Shown: positions 50,326-62,484 of the stretch, piece by piece
Layout: each line of letters begins with the position of its first letter
How positions within the stretch are numbered: position 1 is the stretch's first letter
Assembly (NCBI GenBank): GCA_917880885.1
Contig: OU862934.1
Location: forward strand, 34,084,734 to 34,148,733
Direction of reading: 5' to 3'
Source of the DNA: Limnephilus marmoratus
Taxonomy: Eukaryota > Arthropoda > Insecta > Trichoptera > Limnephilidae
DNA length: 64,000 nucleotides
The notes under the pieces: model-generated
The model's input: the letters and a program-made list of their open reading frames with translations, nothing else
The model's database searches: none
Told to the model about the DNA's origin: nothing
Program-made: the position numbers and the translations under genes

Positions 50326-53125
50326 CATAGCACGAATGACGTAAATCGTGACGGATGGATTCTTGTCTAATCAGTATTCAAAGAGGGTTTGTGCGAGGAC
50401 AAATACAAATCTACACTTTTTACGTGACATATTGCTAGAGATTTGCAGGATAAATATTTTTAAACGCATTTATAAAAAGCTGTGCTTGTATTTGGAATTA
50501 TACAAGTGACCTAAATAGTGACAAAATCGGTCAAAATAATGCACAGGCAGGTATTTGCGAAATGTTTTTTTAGTTTTTCCAGAATATGATGTAGTTCACG
50601 GAACGATACACCAGCGATATTATTCTGTTTCCAATACATTAAATAATATTAAAATATAAACATTAAATAATTGTTCTACCAGTATTTCAATGAAAGGTGC
50701 GCCATCCAAACTAGCATCAATGATCCCTTCGGCAAATGCATGACCAACATTTGACCACAATCGGGATTTGCCGCATATGTTCTTTTTGTGACTCATTAAC
50801 GATAGTGTGTCTTTCGTGTTTCCTCTCTCGTACAATTTATCTCATCGAGACTCAGATTCACTACTTTAAAATACCCTCCGCATAGCATCCCCAAGTACGA
50901 CAAAGGTATTGAGGGAAACCTCGGGATCTCCGGGATGGAGTTCATATTAAAAAAAAAAACTTGTAGATAAGTGTCTTTATTTATTACATTATTTAAATTG
51001 ATTGTAAATTAATTTTAAGATATATTAATCAATTAATAAAGTTTGTATTTATAAATAACACTAAAATACCATCTCTTGGTTCATAAGTTATTTTTAAAAA
51101 TAATACAATAGTTAAAAAATAATCTAAAATTAACTTAATTTATAAATTGAGATTAAAAACCCTTTAAAAAAATTAATTCTAAGTTTTAAAATATATTATT
51201 ATTAGAAAATTTATTTTGGTATTTTTTCCACTATAAAATAGTTTTATGGTATATTTAAGTGAGTGTTTGTACATCATTTGTGAATGTTAAAATACTTGTA
51301 GTTATTTCAAATTTTATAAATTAAAAAGCAGTCATTTTAAAATTATTCACAATGTGTAAGTCACACAAATAAAAATAAAATAATGCTGGTAACATAACGT
51401 GGAATAAGAAATTAGTGTTGAAAATACCATCATTTGGATATGGCTTCTTTTTAGGGAAATTAATTCAATTATTTTTTAATATTTATGAAAAGTTAGCTCT
51501 GCCTTCAAATAAAAAAAAAAGCTGTTAAAAAATTCAGTTTTTTTGTATTGTAAAAAAATCAGACATTTTTATTAGAGCATCGCTTTCCAAATAGATATTT
51601 TATTCGAATTTCTCTCCACACAGCATCCCCAAAGATGACAAAGGAACTGAAGGAAATAATGATTTCCCTAAGGGCCTCGTGTTAATAAAAAGTTTTTAAA
51701 AAATTTCGTTAATTATTGTGATTTAAATTTTGATAAACTCAAAATGTATTTGTTTTTGAGAAATATCAAGAATTTATTCACAGAGTAATAAATAATTATA
51801 TCTCAAGTCGTTATTGTCAATCACAGCTCGGCACAATATCTAAAATTGCAACTGCTAAGTTTTACCACAAATATTCATGATTTTTCGATTCACAATAATT
51901 TAACATGTTTTTTGTTATCTTTGTGAAACGTGACATATTTTCATAGGCGTTCTCATGCATTTTACAACTCTGTGTAAAAGACAACATTTCACATGTTTTA
52001 CAAGGTCTTCCACATGCATTTTACAAGTGAATGTTAATTAAAAATAGTTTTTTATAAATTTCCCATGGTATGAGCACAAAGCGTGCTTTTGGGATTTGGG
52101 CAAACTTGCATAAACTTTCACTCCATATCCGTATAATATAATACACCATAATCCATGTAACACGTATATTTTTCAACATTTAGACATATCCGTATAATAT
52201 AATACACCACAATCCATGTAACACGTATATTTTTCAACATTTAGATTTATATTTTTCAGCATATTTCAAATTTTTGTGACTGTCGCACGCATTTTACAAC
52301 AAATTTTTAAAAATTTCATTAAATGTGACATTGAAACATTTCCAAGACATTTGCATTTGTGGATTAATAAATTATTATTATTATTACGAGTTGCCAACTT
52401 GATAATATCTAAAAACTTAATTAAAATTAATAAGAATATTAAATGCATCATGCTATTACAATAATATTAATCTAAATGTAAATGATAATTGGTAAAGAAA
52501 CTAACCTAAGTTATCTTTGGGTAAAATTATCGCAAAGTTTGGCGTGGAATTTAATTATAAGAATAAGATAATTTAAAAGAATTGTGATTGAATTTGTAAG
52601 AAGGTGTGATTTGTGTTTTAATATGTAATTTTAGAATAAATACAAGTAAATTATATTGTAAAGGTTTTGAGAAGAAAAAAAAAACTAAATTATAAAATTT
52701 TAATGTTAATTTTTAAAAATCATTTAGGTATTGTTTTTATTTCATTAACCCCTCAGGCTATTTTGTTCGCATTTGGGAACAGCTCACATAGGTCTTGTGG
52801 AAATCGTTGTATCTCCATTGCTGTCATAGTGAGAAATAAGATAACGGAGTTAGAAAGAGAAAATACCATGCTTAAAATTCAAATCTAAAAGTTAACCACA
52901 GAAAAATTAAATGTGCACCTATGTGAAATCAAAATTTACGACCGCAATTAGAGAAAACTTAAGAAACATACTGAATATTTTTTAAAAATGACAAAAAGTA
53001 AGGTGTTATTAGCATTTATAAAACATTTGTCTAATAAAATATGTGTTTTACTTTTTTTTCATTGTCAGAAATTTTTGTTAGAAAAAAACTTAAGGTGAAC
53101 CATTTTTATTTTTTTTTTAACATTT
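50326..53125. other. AT-rich DNA with minor repeats, no gene seen
   Basis: Long AT-rich stretch. Two related blocks around CATCCCCAA..ACAAAGG occur at 50878-50960 and 51608-51690. A 61-bp unit is duplicated at 52124-52245 (CATATCCGTATAATATAATA). Short frames look like chance. Confidence 0.5.
52124..52245 (+). repeat. 61-bp direct tandem duplication
   Basis: Two nearly identical copies starting at 52124 and 52185, one substitution seen (ACCATAA versus ACCACAA). Confidence 0.85.
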
Positions 53126-53129
53126 AGCT

Positions 53130-53760
53130 AAGGAAAATCTCTCTTTGGCTACACTCTGGCTTAAAATTTTTCTTACGCCTACGATCGCTCAAATCAGAGC
53201 CGGAGGGGCTAAAATTGCAGTGTCTCCTACTATTAATCCATGAATTGGGAAACTCCAATAAAGTACAAACATGAATAGAAATCAAACAAGCCTCGGACCA
53301 TTATTGGGAAACTCCAATAAAGTACAAACTTGAATAGAAATCAAACAAGCCTCGGACCATTATTGGGAAACTCCAATAAAGTACAAACATGAATAGAAAT
53401 CAAACAAGCCTCGGACCATTATTGGGAAACTCCAATAAAGTACAAACATGAATAGAAATCAAACAAGCCTCGGACCATTATTGGGAATCTCCAATAAAGT
53501 ACAAACATGAATAGAAATCAAACAAGCCTCGGACCATTATTGGGAAACTACAATGATGAGACGCGTGTTTGTACCCGCTTGCAGGGGACAAGCGCTCCAG
53601 TTGTCCACAATGTGGAAGCTGATGGTATAGAATGTAGAGGGTGTACCGAGTTTTTAGGTCACCACCTCAAAAGACGGTGACGTTGTGATCATCGACGCGC
53701 AGGTTGTGTCGGCATCCCTGGGCCTGGGAAGAGCCAACAACAACAAGATTGCTAAGTATA
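53130..53760 (+). pseudogene. R2 relic: leader, start region and endonuclease scrap
   Basis: CTCTTTGGCTACACTC and the following bases match the R2-2 leader near 8640. Then come five and a half tandem copies of the region around the R2 start codon, half of the zinc finger (ECRGC, about 53630), and a jump to endonuclease sequence (VIIDAQVVSASLGLGRA, 53685-53737). All of RT is missing. Confidence 0.75.
53245..53560 (+). repeat. 59-bp tandem repeat around an R2 start codon
   Basis: Units begin TTGGGAAACTCCAATAAAGT at 53245, 53304, 53363, 53422, 53481 and 53540. Each contains ACATGAATAGA (one has ACTTGAATAGA) and CAAGCCTCGGACC, the start region also seen in R2-2 at 8951-8990. The period of 59 changes frame at each copy. 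Confidence 0.93.
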
Positions 53761-53925
53761 ATATGAAACACATGACTTTATTTGTACATGTATATGTGAA
53801 ATGTAAACTCTTCTTCCATCCACAAGCAAATGCTTTCAATGGAAGACCAGTAATATTATAATATGTAGCATTTTTAAGATAAATAAAGAAAAAAAAAATA
53901 AACAAAAATAGAGATATTAAGACAC
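53761..53925. other. AT-rich insertion in the R2 relic
   Basis: About 160 bp of unrelated AT-rich sequence between two pieces of the endonuclease coding region (KIAKY at 53742-53758 and AARHGSENSERV at 53932-53967). Confidence 0.5.
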
Positions 53926-55580
53926 TCGCAGCAGCGAGGCACGGCTCAGAGAACTCAGAAAGAGTGTTGGGTAGTGGACAACATATACATAATGCAAACT
54001 ACTCTCTGGTCATCAAAAAACGACACCAAAAGTCTGCATATGGGGGTCTTTGATGTGGCTAAAGCCTTCGACTCCGTATCACACCCGGCACTTTTGGTCG
54101 CCCTCGAGCAGATCAGCTGTCCGGTTCCATTCATGGAATACATCACAGCTCTGTACGCGGGCGCAACTACCACGCTGGAGGTCGGAGGCGCACGGTCTGG
54201 GCACCTACCCGTCCGACGCGGCGTCAGACAAGGAGACCCGTTATCACCTATACTTTTCATTTTGGTAATAGACATCGCAACCCACATTGGGTACCGCATG
54301 AGCGGTCAGTCAACAAACGCACTGGCCTTCGCAGACGATGTCTGCTTGTTGGCAACGACGGAGGCAGGCCTACAGGATGCCCTCCAGGCCTTTGAAATGG
54401 TCTTAGCGTAGCAGAGTTTACTTCCTAAACCCTGCTAAAAGTCTGACGGTTTCCCTGGTTGTTTCAGATAGGGAAAAGCGGGTAAAGTCGGTAGTAGGCA
54501 AGTTCACCGTAGGTGGACACCTGCTACCTTCCGCATCCGTTCTATCTACCTGGAAATACCTGGGACTCATTTCGGACTCGGCGGCGTCACCGGTACAGAC
54601 AAGGTTCTAAAGGTCCTAGCGGAATGTTTAAAACGTATTACAAGGGGACCGCTAAAACCACAGCAGAGGCTCTGAATACTAGTGACATACTGCTACCTCA
54701 CTCATGGGCTGGTATTTTGGCGTGTCACGGCGGACCTGCTGAAGCGTCTTGACCGTCAGAATCGTGCAGCCATACGCCGGTGGCTTGACCTACCAAACGA
54801 TATGCCGCTAGGATATTTTCATGCCCCGATTAAGGAGAGCGGGTTGGGGGTCCCGTGCCTCTCTTACAGCATTCCCGTCCAAAGGGCTTCCAGAATAGAA
54901 ATTCTCCGGCGCTCTGGGTTAGGCTTTAGGCTTGGGCCAGCTTTGCTGACAGACTGGATACATTCAGAACCAGCTCACCTGTTGCCAATGGCGATTTAGA
55001 GCGCCGGGGAAAAAGAATTCCCAGGAGGTTAAAAGCCACTTCACACGGGCCTTGCATGATAGTTGTGATGGCAAAGAGCCGAATGAAAGTCGGGAATGCC
55101 AATATTCCACCGATTGGATATTGACAAATTCTGATGGCATCCCTGCATCTGACTACCGCAACTACCACAAGGTCCATATTAAAGCGTTACCGACCCGCAT
55201 GAGGACCACACGCGGCAGAATAAGCCGCGCGAGGAACGATGGAAGGGGGACAGTAATTGCACTGCAAGAACGAACTGCCGCGCCGGTTATAGTAATATGA
55301 CTGAAACGGCGGCTCATGTCCTGCAGAACAGTCGAATACTAAGACACAACGCAGTGTGCAACGCTCTGGGAGGTAACACTATAATTCTAGATGCGCAGGT
55401 TGTCTCCGCGGGCCAACAAAAACCAGATTGAGAAGGATAATTCGATTGAACTGACGAGAAGGAACAGGTTGCGGCAAAGCACCAGAGTGACCCAGGGAAG
55501 GTCACTGCTCGCTGTAACAATTTCATGGAAAGGTGTGACTTTTGCATCCAGCGGGAAGCGGATATGGGATGCCTGATCAT
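53926..55580 (+). pseudogene. R2-8, RT to RLE relic of the R2-1 type
   Basis: After an endonuclease scrap, sequence restarts at DNIYIMQT and runs through motif A (FDVAKAFDS), motif B (GVRQGDPLSP), FADD, thumb, the region before the CCHC knuckle and a shortened endonuclease (IILDAQVV, ISWKGV). It carries a TAG near 54409 and many frameshifts. It is closest to R2-1 in protein sequence. It ends at about 55580, where R1 sequence begins. Confidence 0.85.
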
Positions 55581-55589
55581 CTGAGGGAC

Positions 55590-55924
55590 ATCCTCGGACT
55601 TGACCTGTAGAATATTGCCTTCGATGACTCCTCTAGGTTACCCTTGCCTGAAGGATATATCTCTGTCGATTACGTTGATGATAAAGTGTATCTGGTCGCT
55701 GGGGACAGTAGAAAACAAGTGGAAAAGAAAGGCAGTGAAGGTTTGCAAATGTTAAATGTTAAATGTTAAATGGGGAAAAGAAATAAAATTACCTTCGCTC
55801 CCCATAAGACCAAGGGCCTCCTGATGAAGGGCTATCTCAACAGAGACAGAAACCCCACCATCAAAATGGGAGAGTCCAACATCCGTTTCTTTGACAATGT
55901 CAAATACTTAGGCGTCACACTAGG
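55590..55924 (+). pseudogene. R1 ORF2 fragment (RT motif C region)
   Basis: Matches R1-1 31280-31600: DDSSRLPLPEG, SVDYVDDKVYLVAGDSRK (the catalytic YADD is altered to YVDD), FAPHKTKGLLMKG, KMGES and VKYLGVTL. A repeated AATGTTAA stretch at about 55748-55769 disrupts the frame. It is joined on both sides to R2 sequence. Confidence 0.85.
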
Positions 55925-56490
55925 TTACCAAGATGACCTGAGCGCACTCATGGAGAAACCAATAGACTTTTACGAAGCCTACGGCTCAGTCAAAGTCAGA
56001 GACAGTGGGGGAAAGCCCCTCGCTGTGTCATTCAGGTGGAGCTAAACTTGCTATCCCCAACAGTTCTGACCACGGCAAGGACAATCTTCATTGTGAAGGG
56101 TGAAATAAGTCTTAGTCCTTTGGATTATATAATATAACGTCCGATAACTGTTCAATATTTTATCTTAAGGCAAATTCCACAATCTTGGCTGGACATTTGG
56201 GACGGGTGAGTTTAAATGATTCTAGGCAAAGGGCCTTCATTAATGCCGACGGGGTCGCGGAAAACCTGTATATATATATTACAGTCGATTTTATCATCAG
56301 TCCGCGCTAACACAAGATCGTTGCATATGGCGGTCCTTGACGTATCAAAGGCCTTCGACTCAATTAGTCACCCCGCACTGTTGGCCGCTCTCGGGCAGCT
56401 CGGTTTACTCAGCTCGACCCGGTAAATCGGGTATGTAAGTCGTCTGTACGAGGCCGCGTCAATAGTTTTACAAGTAAAGGACAAAAGTTC
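55925..56490 (+). pseudogene. R2-2-type RT fragment
   Basis: QDDLSALMEKPIDFYEAYGS parallels R2-2 RDDLRALMERPITFDEAYDA. Later pieces are RPITVQ, RQRAFINADGVAENLY-like sequence around 56223-56275 and MAVLDVSKAFDSISHPALLA (56327-56386). Stops and frameshifts are numerous. It ends shortly after motif A and joins an R1-type leader. Confidence 0.8.
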
Positions 56491-56499
56491 CATATCTCA

Positions 56500-57411
56500 A
56501 ATTCTATATGAGTACAAAAATCTCAAAATTTTATGAGTTCAGTCTCAGCCTTCAAGTTGTTACCACACTAAAATTTCGCTCCGCGTTTTTCGTAGTTTAA
56601 AAATAGTAGGAGTGTAGTTTTCGCACATTTTTTTGCTCTACCTTGTGTAGTTCTACCAGGGCTACACGCCTGTGGTATTTTTTTTCCTAAGTTTTATACA
56701 AATACTCTTTTTTTGTGAAATTGTGACAAAAACTTATTTTCTTCTTTTTTTCGGGCGATCACGCCAGATCTCTCGATATTTTTTATCGCCATCGGGTGTA
56801 ATTTGTGAATATACGTGTGCTATAAAAAAACCGCTGTGGAAAAAGACCATTTTTAGTGCTTTAAGGACAAAATAAAATCTGTGTGTACTTTTTTTGTGTA
56901 TTTTCACAATTATACAGTTTAGACTAGTGTTTTATGACACGTGACCTTTACCATCAGACGCAGAATTAAATTCTGCGTCGTTTGATATTACATTCTTTAA
57001 ATTCTGTGTTGTTTTAGTGCCCCATAAATCGATTTGCGCAAAAACCACGTGGCGAAAGTTTGTTTACGTTTTGGCATCCATATTGGCGGCCATATTGGTG
57101 AGACTCTGACGTCACAATCTCATTGGGATCGTTGGAACTCTGACGTCACAATCTCATCGGCTGGATCGTGTCGTCACAATCTCATCTTCTGGACCGTGAC
57201 GTCACAATCGCACCTCTAAGTGGATTGTGTGAAAGGTGTTCCACAGGGACCGGTATAGGCCCCTGTCTGTCCGTAACTTCGAAACGGTTGACTTAAATCT
57301 ATTTCTGACAACAGTTTTGATACTTCATTTTCCCCATTTTTTTTCCCCATTTTTGGGGAAAATTTCGAAATGAGGGAAATTCCCTCGATTTCTCGGGAAA
57401 AAAAACTGAGG
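56500..57411 (+). promoter_or_regulatory. R1-3 5'UTR with TGACGTCA cluster
   Basis: T-rich leader with a GGGCGATCACGCCAGATCTC block that recurs at about 60940 (CGGGCGACCACGCCATATCT). It ends in TTCCCCATTTTTGGGGAAAA before the ORF1 start. Between 57107 and 57204 lie three perfect TGACGTCA sites plus one TCGTCA half-site. Confidence 0.6.
57107..57204 (+). promoter_or_regulatory. Tandem CRE-like sites (TGACGTCA) in the R1 leader
   Basis: TGACGTCA at 57107-57114, 57141-57148 and 57197-57204, each followed by CAATC. A degenerate copy GTCGTCACAATCTC lies at about 57168-57181. This palindrome is the CREB/ATF consensus. R1-1 has one copy at 27603-27610. A promoter role is inferred. Confidence 0.5.
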
Positions 57412-58916
57412 ATGCCATCTGACGGAGTTTCGTTAGAGGAATCCATTGGTGGCGGTGCCACCTCTGGCAGACCACGTTCGGCTGTGGAATCGGAACTTGT
57501 AACCCAAATGGAGGAAATTCAGAGGAAGCTTGACAGGGAAAGGCGTCGCAACAAGAAGGCTGGGAAGAAACCCACTCTCTTTGGGCCTGTTGAGGTTGTG
57601 GATGTCCCCCACTCTGAGGTTGAAGAGTCCGATATGGACACGATCCCCCCCCACCCTCTTCCACCCTGCACCCCGATTGCTGGTACGAGTGGTGCCGCAT
57701 CCATTATGGCGATCCCTGCCATTTCACCGAATATGAGCTCGCGCAAAAGAGCTAGAGAAAGCGACTCTCCCAATGCACAGCAGTGGAAGGTCATCCCTGC
57801 GATGACCCGTTGTCATAAAATTCGATCGATCATAACAGACTCCACCAACAAGCTGAATAAGAATGACAAGAGTCAATTGAATGAGTTGTTGGACGAACTA
57901 ATGTCCGACATAACTCATCTCATGTTGGACATCAACACTGCGACTACAAGGAGCGCTACCATCGAGGAATTGATGACTGAGCAATCCTTGATGATTAAGA
58001 AGATAGACTCCATAGTCAAGACGCGACCTGTGGCAGCTGCACCACAACCGATCATACCGACAGCACCGTCCTACGCTAAGATGGCCTCTTCAGCTCCAAG
58101 TTCGAAATCCCTCATTGTAAACGGCTTCGACCAGTGCCTCCTAAACCTTTAACAGTACTAATTTACCCAGAGAAGCCAGAGGGTATGACTTCTGAGCAAA
58201 CCCAGAAGAATTTGGAAAAGACCATCAATCCCCGCACGGATGGATTCCAAGTGGTTCGTCTGCGCAAAATTAGAGGGGCAGGCATGGCTCTGCAAGCCAA
58301 GGATAAGACGGATCTGGCGAACATCAAGAAAAACGAGGCTAAGCTGGCCGCTAGTGGCCTCAAAATCGTCAGCCCCTTAGGAAGACTGCCGAAAATCGTT
58401 ATATATAACGTGCCTAGAGGGGAGCCATCTGCTGATCAGGATCTCTTCAAGGAAGTGTTCAGCACTAACCTGGAGGGCAAGTGCGATCTCTCCCTGGACG
58501 ACCATTTGCGTACCATGCGCAGGGTCTCGCTTTTCGGTAGGCGTGACATGCCGACCATGAATATGGTTGTGACATGTCACCCGAACGCCAGGCGCGTCTT
58601 AATAGACAGCGGGATGCGTTTTCTCGGCTGGACAGCCTGCCGGACCCGCGATTTTACAGGAGCCACTAGGTGTTTTAAGTGTCACCAATATGGTCACATT
58701 ACTAAATCATGCTCACAAGAAAAGGTGACCTGTCGCCACTGCGCCGCTCTGGGACATGATCTTGAGGATTGCCCCAAGAAGACACAACCCGCTGTCTGTG
58801 CCACGTGCACGAGATTTAAGAAGCCGGCGGACCACGCTACCGGGGATAGAATGTGCCCTGCTCATTTGGCTGCAATAGAAATACAAATTAAGATGACGGA
58901 TTATGGATCGAGTTAA
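57412..58916 (+). pseudogene. R1-3 ORF1, one frameshift
   Basis: ATG 57412 (MPSDG) matches the R1-1 start. The first frame runs to about 58150. A one-base loss near 58125-58135, within the GFDRP/PPKP region, shifts to a second frame that is open to 58916. It has the same architecture as R1-1 ORF1: helical middle, NPRTDGFQVVRLRKIRGAG, and zinc knuckles CFKCHQYGHITKSC, CRHCAALGHDLEDC and CATC. It is otherwise well preserved and ends MTDYGSS as in R1-1. Confidence 0.9.
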
Positions 58917-59165
58917 TCCACTCTCCATAGGTCAGATTAACTTGCAGCGTTCCCGGATGGCCACTTTGGAGGTGCTGCGGGTCATGTCTGACCAAAATAT
59001 CGACATTATGCTTATACAGGAGCAGTACACCTGGAAAGGTAAGACCCCAATTCATTTTCCGGGTGCGGTACTTGAAGCCTCTCACCGGGGGACGGGTGTC
59101 CTGGTCAATACCTCTTTGATCAGCCCCCTCCTTCTAGCCGGTCTATCTGATGAGTACCTGGCAAG
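58903..59165 (+). pseudogene. R1-3 ORF2, N-terminal stub
   Basis: ATG 58903 overlaps the ORF1 end by 14 nt. About 88 codons of the endonuclease (NLQRSRMATLEVL, QEQYTWKGKTP, GVLVNTSLISPLLLAGLSDEY) follow, then R1 stops and R2-2-type sequence begins. Confidence 0.9.
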
Positions 59166-59179
59166 GTAGGACCCCTATA

Positions 59180-59665
59180 TGTTATGTGTCTATGTGTCCG
59201 TCGCGGTGTGAGGCAAATACTACATGATAGTATCGATGATAAAGAACTAGCCCTCAGTAAGGGCAGCCGATTCTCCACAGACTGGATATTGCCTGATTCC
59301 GAGGGGATTCCCAGCGAAGGACTACCGACTCTATCATCATGTTCATATCAACGCGCTACCAACCAAAGTGAGGACCTCCCGAGGGCAAAGGGGCCCTGGG
59401 CGGAACGAATGCCTGGGAAGTAATGCACGCGTGAGCTGCTGGGCCGGCTGCTTTAATGCAGCCGAAATTAACGCGCACGTGGTGTAAAACTGTCCCAGAT
59501 CTCCCGGAGAAAGGGTTAAGCAGTATGACGCGATATGCGCCAGACTCGCAGACTAGCAATAACGCTTTGCCTTGGACTTTGTCCAAAAGCAGCTCAGTTG
59601 GGCTAAAAGCGACTCCAGGCACTGGGTGTAGGGGACTCACGCTGGACAAATTTAAATTAATCAAA
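59180..59665 (+). pseudogene. R2-2-type C-terminal fragment
   Basis: A scrap of RT motif B (GTCCGTCGCGGTGTGAGGCAA) jumps to sequence matching R2-2 11640-11980: ILHDSIDDKELALSKGSRFS, TDWILPDSEGIP, then the histidine-rich segment and the CCHC region (one Cys is kept in SCWAGC). A scrambled piece matching R2-2 11560-11600 follows (SSVGLK region). Multiple stops. Confidence 0.8.
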
Positions 59666-59695
59666 TCATTAAATTTAATTTAATCATTAAATTCA

Positions 59696-60264
59696 CAGGC
59701 CACAGGGTTGTGTCCTGACATCACTGCGTCTAAAGCTAATAAAGCTATAATACTCGACGCACAGGTGGTGTCAACGGCACACGATGACAAGGTTGGAAAG
59801 TATAATGGGACGGAATTAAAGAGATAAGTCGCGACGAGGCATGGCACTATGAGCTCAGAAGGTGTCCAGTTTCTCGCCGCGATAATTTCATGGAGGGGTG
59901 TTTGGTGCCCGAGGAGTGTCGGGGGCATATACTTACTCTTGGCATCCCTCGTGGCACCTTGAGAGTGCTTTGGGGTTCATTTATAAACTAGAGCGTTTTG
60001 TCATGATACAAGTCGCACCCCTTGCAACCATACCTGGCAAGGTACGAGACGGTGGATAGCGGGGATTGTATAGAAAACGAGCCCCCTTTGCCGGCCATGT
60101 TTCAGTTTGTGTTGTATTAAATTAAATTTAGAATTCTCATACCCGCCCGGGGGGGGGGGGGGGGGGGAAATTATAAGTCAAATCCTGTTTCAAAGTACTC
60201 GCGAAATGAATGTTTGGAAAATAAAATCAAGTAGTTCCGGGTAGAATGTTCAAATCATCCAATC
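59696..60264 (+). pseudogene. R2 endonuclease end and 3'UTR relic
   Basis: PDITASKANKAIILDAQVVS and the downstream ISWRGVWCP match the R2-1/3/4 lineage with stops. GAAAACGAGCCCCCTTTGCC and a CTCGCGAAATGAATGTTTGG motif are the R2 3'UTR. A G-run of about 20 lies at 60149-60168. Confidence 0.8.
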
Positions 60265-60283
60265 AGCCAAATGCCTCGTCATC
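60265..60283 (+). rRNA. 19-bp 28S stub after an R2 relic
   Basis: AGCCAAATGCCTCGTCATC is the first 28S sequence downstream of the R2 site. It shows that the preceding relic was once inserted in 28S. It then switches to another R2 piece at a shared TCATC. Confidence 0.8.
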
Positions 60284-60690
60284 ATCGACGCGCAGGTTGT
60301 GTCAACATCGACGAGCCAACAGGAATAAGATTGATAAGTATAATGGGAGAGTCATCAAGCCACTAGTCACTAGATGGAGTCAAAGTGCTCGCCGCAACCA
60401 TTTTGTGGAGGGGTGCCACTCGCTGCAACTTATTAGCCCTTGGCATTTTCCGGGGCACATTGACAGGAATCCCGACGAGAGAGCTCCGGGGTTCTTTTAT
60501 GAATAATGGAGATGGCAAGGCACTGGCCAACGGAGGACCAGGATCGGATAGAAAACGAGCAAATTTACCGCCCGGGGGGGGAGAGAAAGCAAAATCATTT
60601 CAAAATTCAGGTTTAAAAATCTCGCAAAATTCTGTTAGGCAATCTGAATAAAATTACTTTTACCGGTAAAATGATTACATCATTTTTAGT
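60284..60690 (+). pseudogene. R2 endonuclease and 3'UTR relic, second copy
   Basis: ATCGACGCGCAGGTTGTGTC begins in the endonuclease core. A later FRGTLTGIPTREL piece parallels FRGTLRGITTRVL of R2-1. AGAAAACGAGCAAATTTACC and CTCGCAAAATTCTGTTAGGC are the 3'UTR. It has no downstream 28S. Confidence 0.78.
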
Positions 60691-60995
60691 TTTCTTTTAA
60701 ATTAGTTAGGGCTCCTATCAGTTCAGTTTTAGCCCTCGCGCTGAGACCACGCACAAATTTTGCTCCGTCTCTTTATTTGTTAAAAAATAGCTACAGTAAA
60801 GTTCTGTGTAATTTTTTGCTACATTCCGGTGTAGTTTTACAAGAGTACATAACACACCTCTTGTATTTTGTTTTTGCATTTTGTGTTTTTTAGTTCTTTT
60901 TTTAGTAATAATTTGTGTCAAAAACTATTTTGTGTTGATCCGGGCGACCACGCCATATCTCCCGGTATCCATTATTGGTACCGGGGTTAATTAGC
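60691..60995 (+). mobile_element. R1-type leader fragment
   Basis: GTTAGGGCTCCTATCAGTTC through CCGGGCGACCACGCCATATC parallels 56500-56800 of the R1-3 5'UTR. No ORF1 follows. It is the last element-derived sequence of the cluster. Confidence 0.6.
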
Positions 60996-62484
60996 AAGGC
61001 AGTCATTTTGCATAATGAATTTATTATAAACAAGCCATGTAATTATTATTAGGCGTGACAGCTGTATACCGCCTGACGCCGCCCAATAACCTTACATGAC
61101 GGATTTAGTCAATATCGTATCCATCGACCGTGCTAGACTCGCAGATACTTCCCAATAGCCAGTCACTTCCCAATCTTCTTTCAAGTAGGTTTGATTTCAT
61201 GTTTATAAAACGAATAAAGATCAAAAAATATTTAATAATGCCCATATCTGTTTGTGACTAAATAGACATATAGGAGGGAGGAAACACAGAAACCCGCTAA
61301 TCATCCCACAGCCGAGAGAGGAATCGTAAAAAATGACCCACTCAATGTCAGGTTATAAACTTGTGCCAAAGGGATCAATCATGTTACATCGTTTCCAGAG
61401 CACTCTTCATTGAAATACCGGTAGAACAAAAACGGCATTCCCATCTAATGAGAACTTTTTTCCAAACTTCAAACAAAGTACATAATGTAATTAACTATTC
61501 AAAAGAACAGACACTCACCTAGGTATTATATAGACGTACAGTAGATCTATTACAGTAGGGGTCACCAGGTGCCACATCACACGCACCTGGAACTTTGTAA
61601 CTTTGCAGCTGTCGAGAGAGGAATTTAAATCTAATACTTGTGACTGTTTTCTCTATTGAGAATTTTATTACTAGAGATTGAATAATTATTAGCGCACCAC
61701 AATTCCATAGCAAAAAAAAGTGCAAAACTCAAAATGCACCTATGAAATGAAAAATTCTATGTGATATTTCATACAACATATAGTTTCATTTTCGAATAGT
61801 GCTGATACTAATGTCATCTTTCTGTGTTTCATTACGTGAACGTTATCAATGCTGTTTTAGTATTTAAAGTTTTTGTTATTTCTAATTGTTCATTATATAC
61901 GATAAAGAAAAAAAAAGATTATTTATTTTGGAAAGAGTTTCGATATTTGAAAATATTTGATTAATTTATTAGAAGTAAGGAAAAAATAAGCCGATTTTGA
62001 AAAAATCCACACTTCTACCGGTTTCGCTATCTTCACTGTTTAAAACGTTAACTTTTTTTTCATACGTTCATTACACTAGTTGCTATTAGACAAGAAATCA
62101 GCATTGAATTCTCAAAAATAAAATTGTATTTCATATGAAATATCAAATATCAAGAAAGCACTATTTTGAAGGAGTTCGCAATCTACACGAGAGACGGCAC
62201 CACGGCAACTGTTATAAGGTAACTTTTAAGTTGAATTTTTATGTTTTTGTTTGCGCAAGTAAACATTCTAAAAACTTTGTTAATGGTGAATTTGATTTGA
62301 CACTGAGCAAGAAAATATCTTCCTTCTATTGAGACAATAAATTATGCTAATTTGATGATAAATTATGTGTTAAAAAATCTGTTCTGAATATAGGTAATGA
62401 AAAATCAGTGTTAGTTAGGTAGCGCGGTCAAATGGATAAATTAATCATTGTAAAAATCATTATCGTGATTAACTTATTGAGTTA
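60996..62484. other. Unique-looking AT-rich host DNA
   Basis: No rDNA or R element similarity seen and no convincing exon. Small frames such as 62135-62332 have no recognisable domain. Confidence 0.45.
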
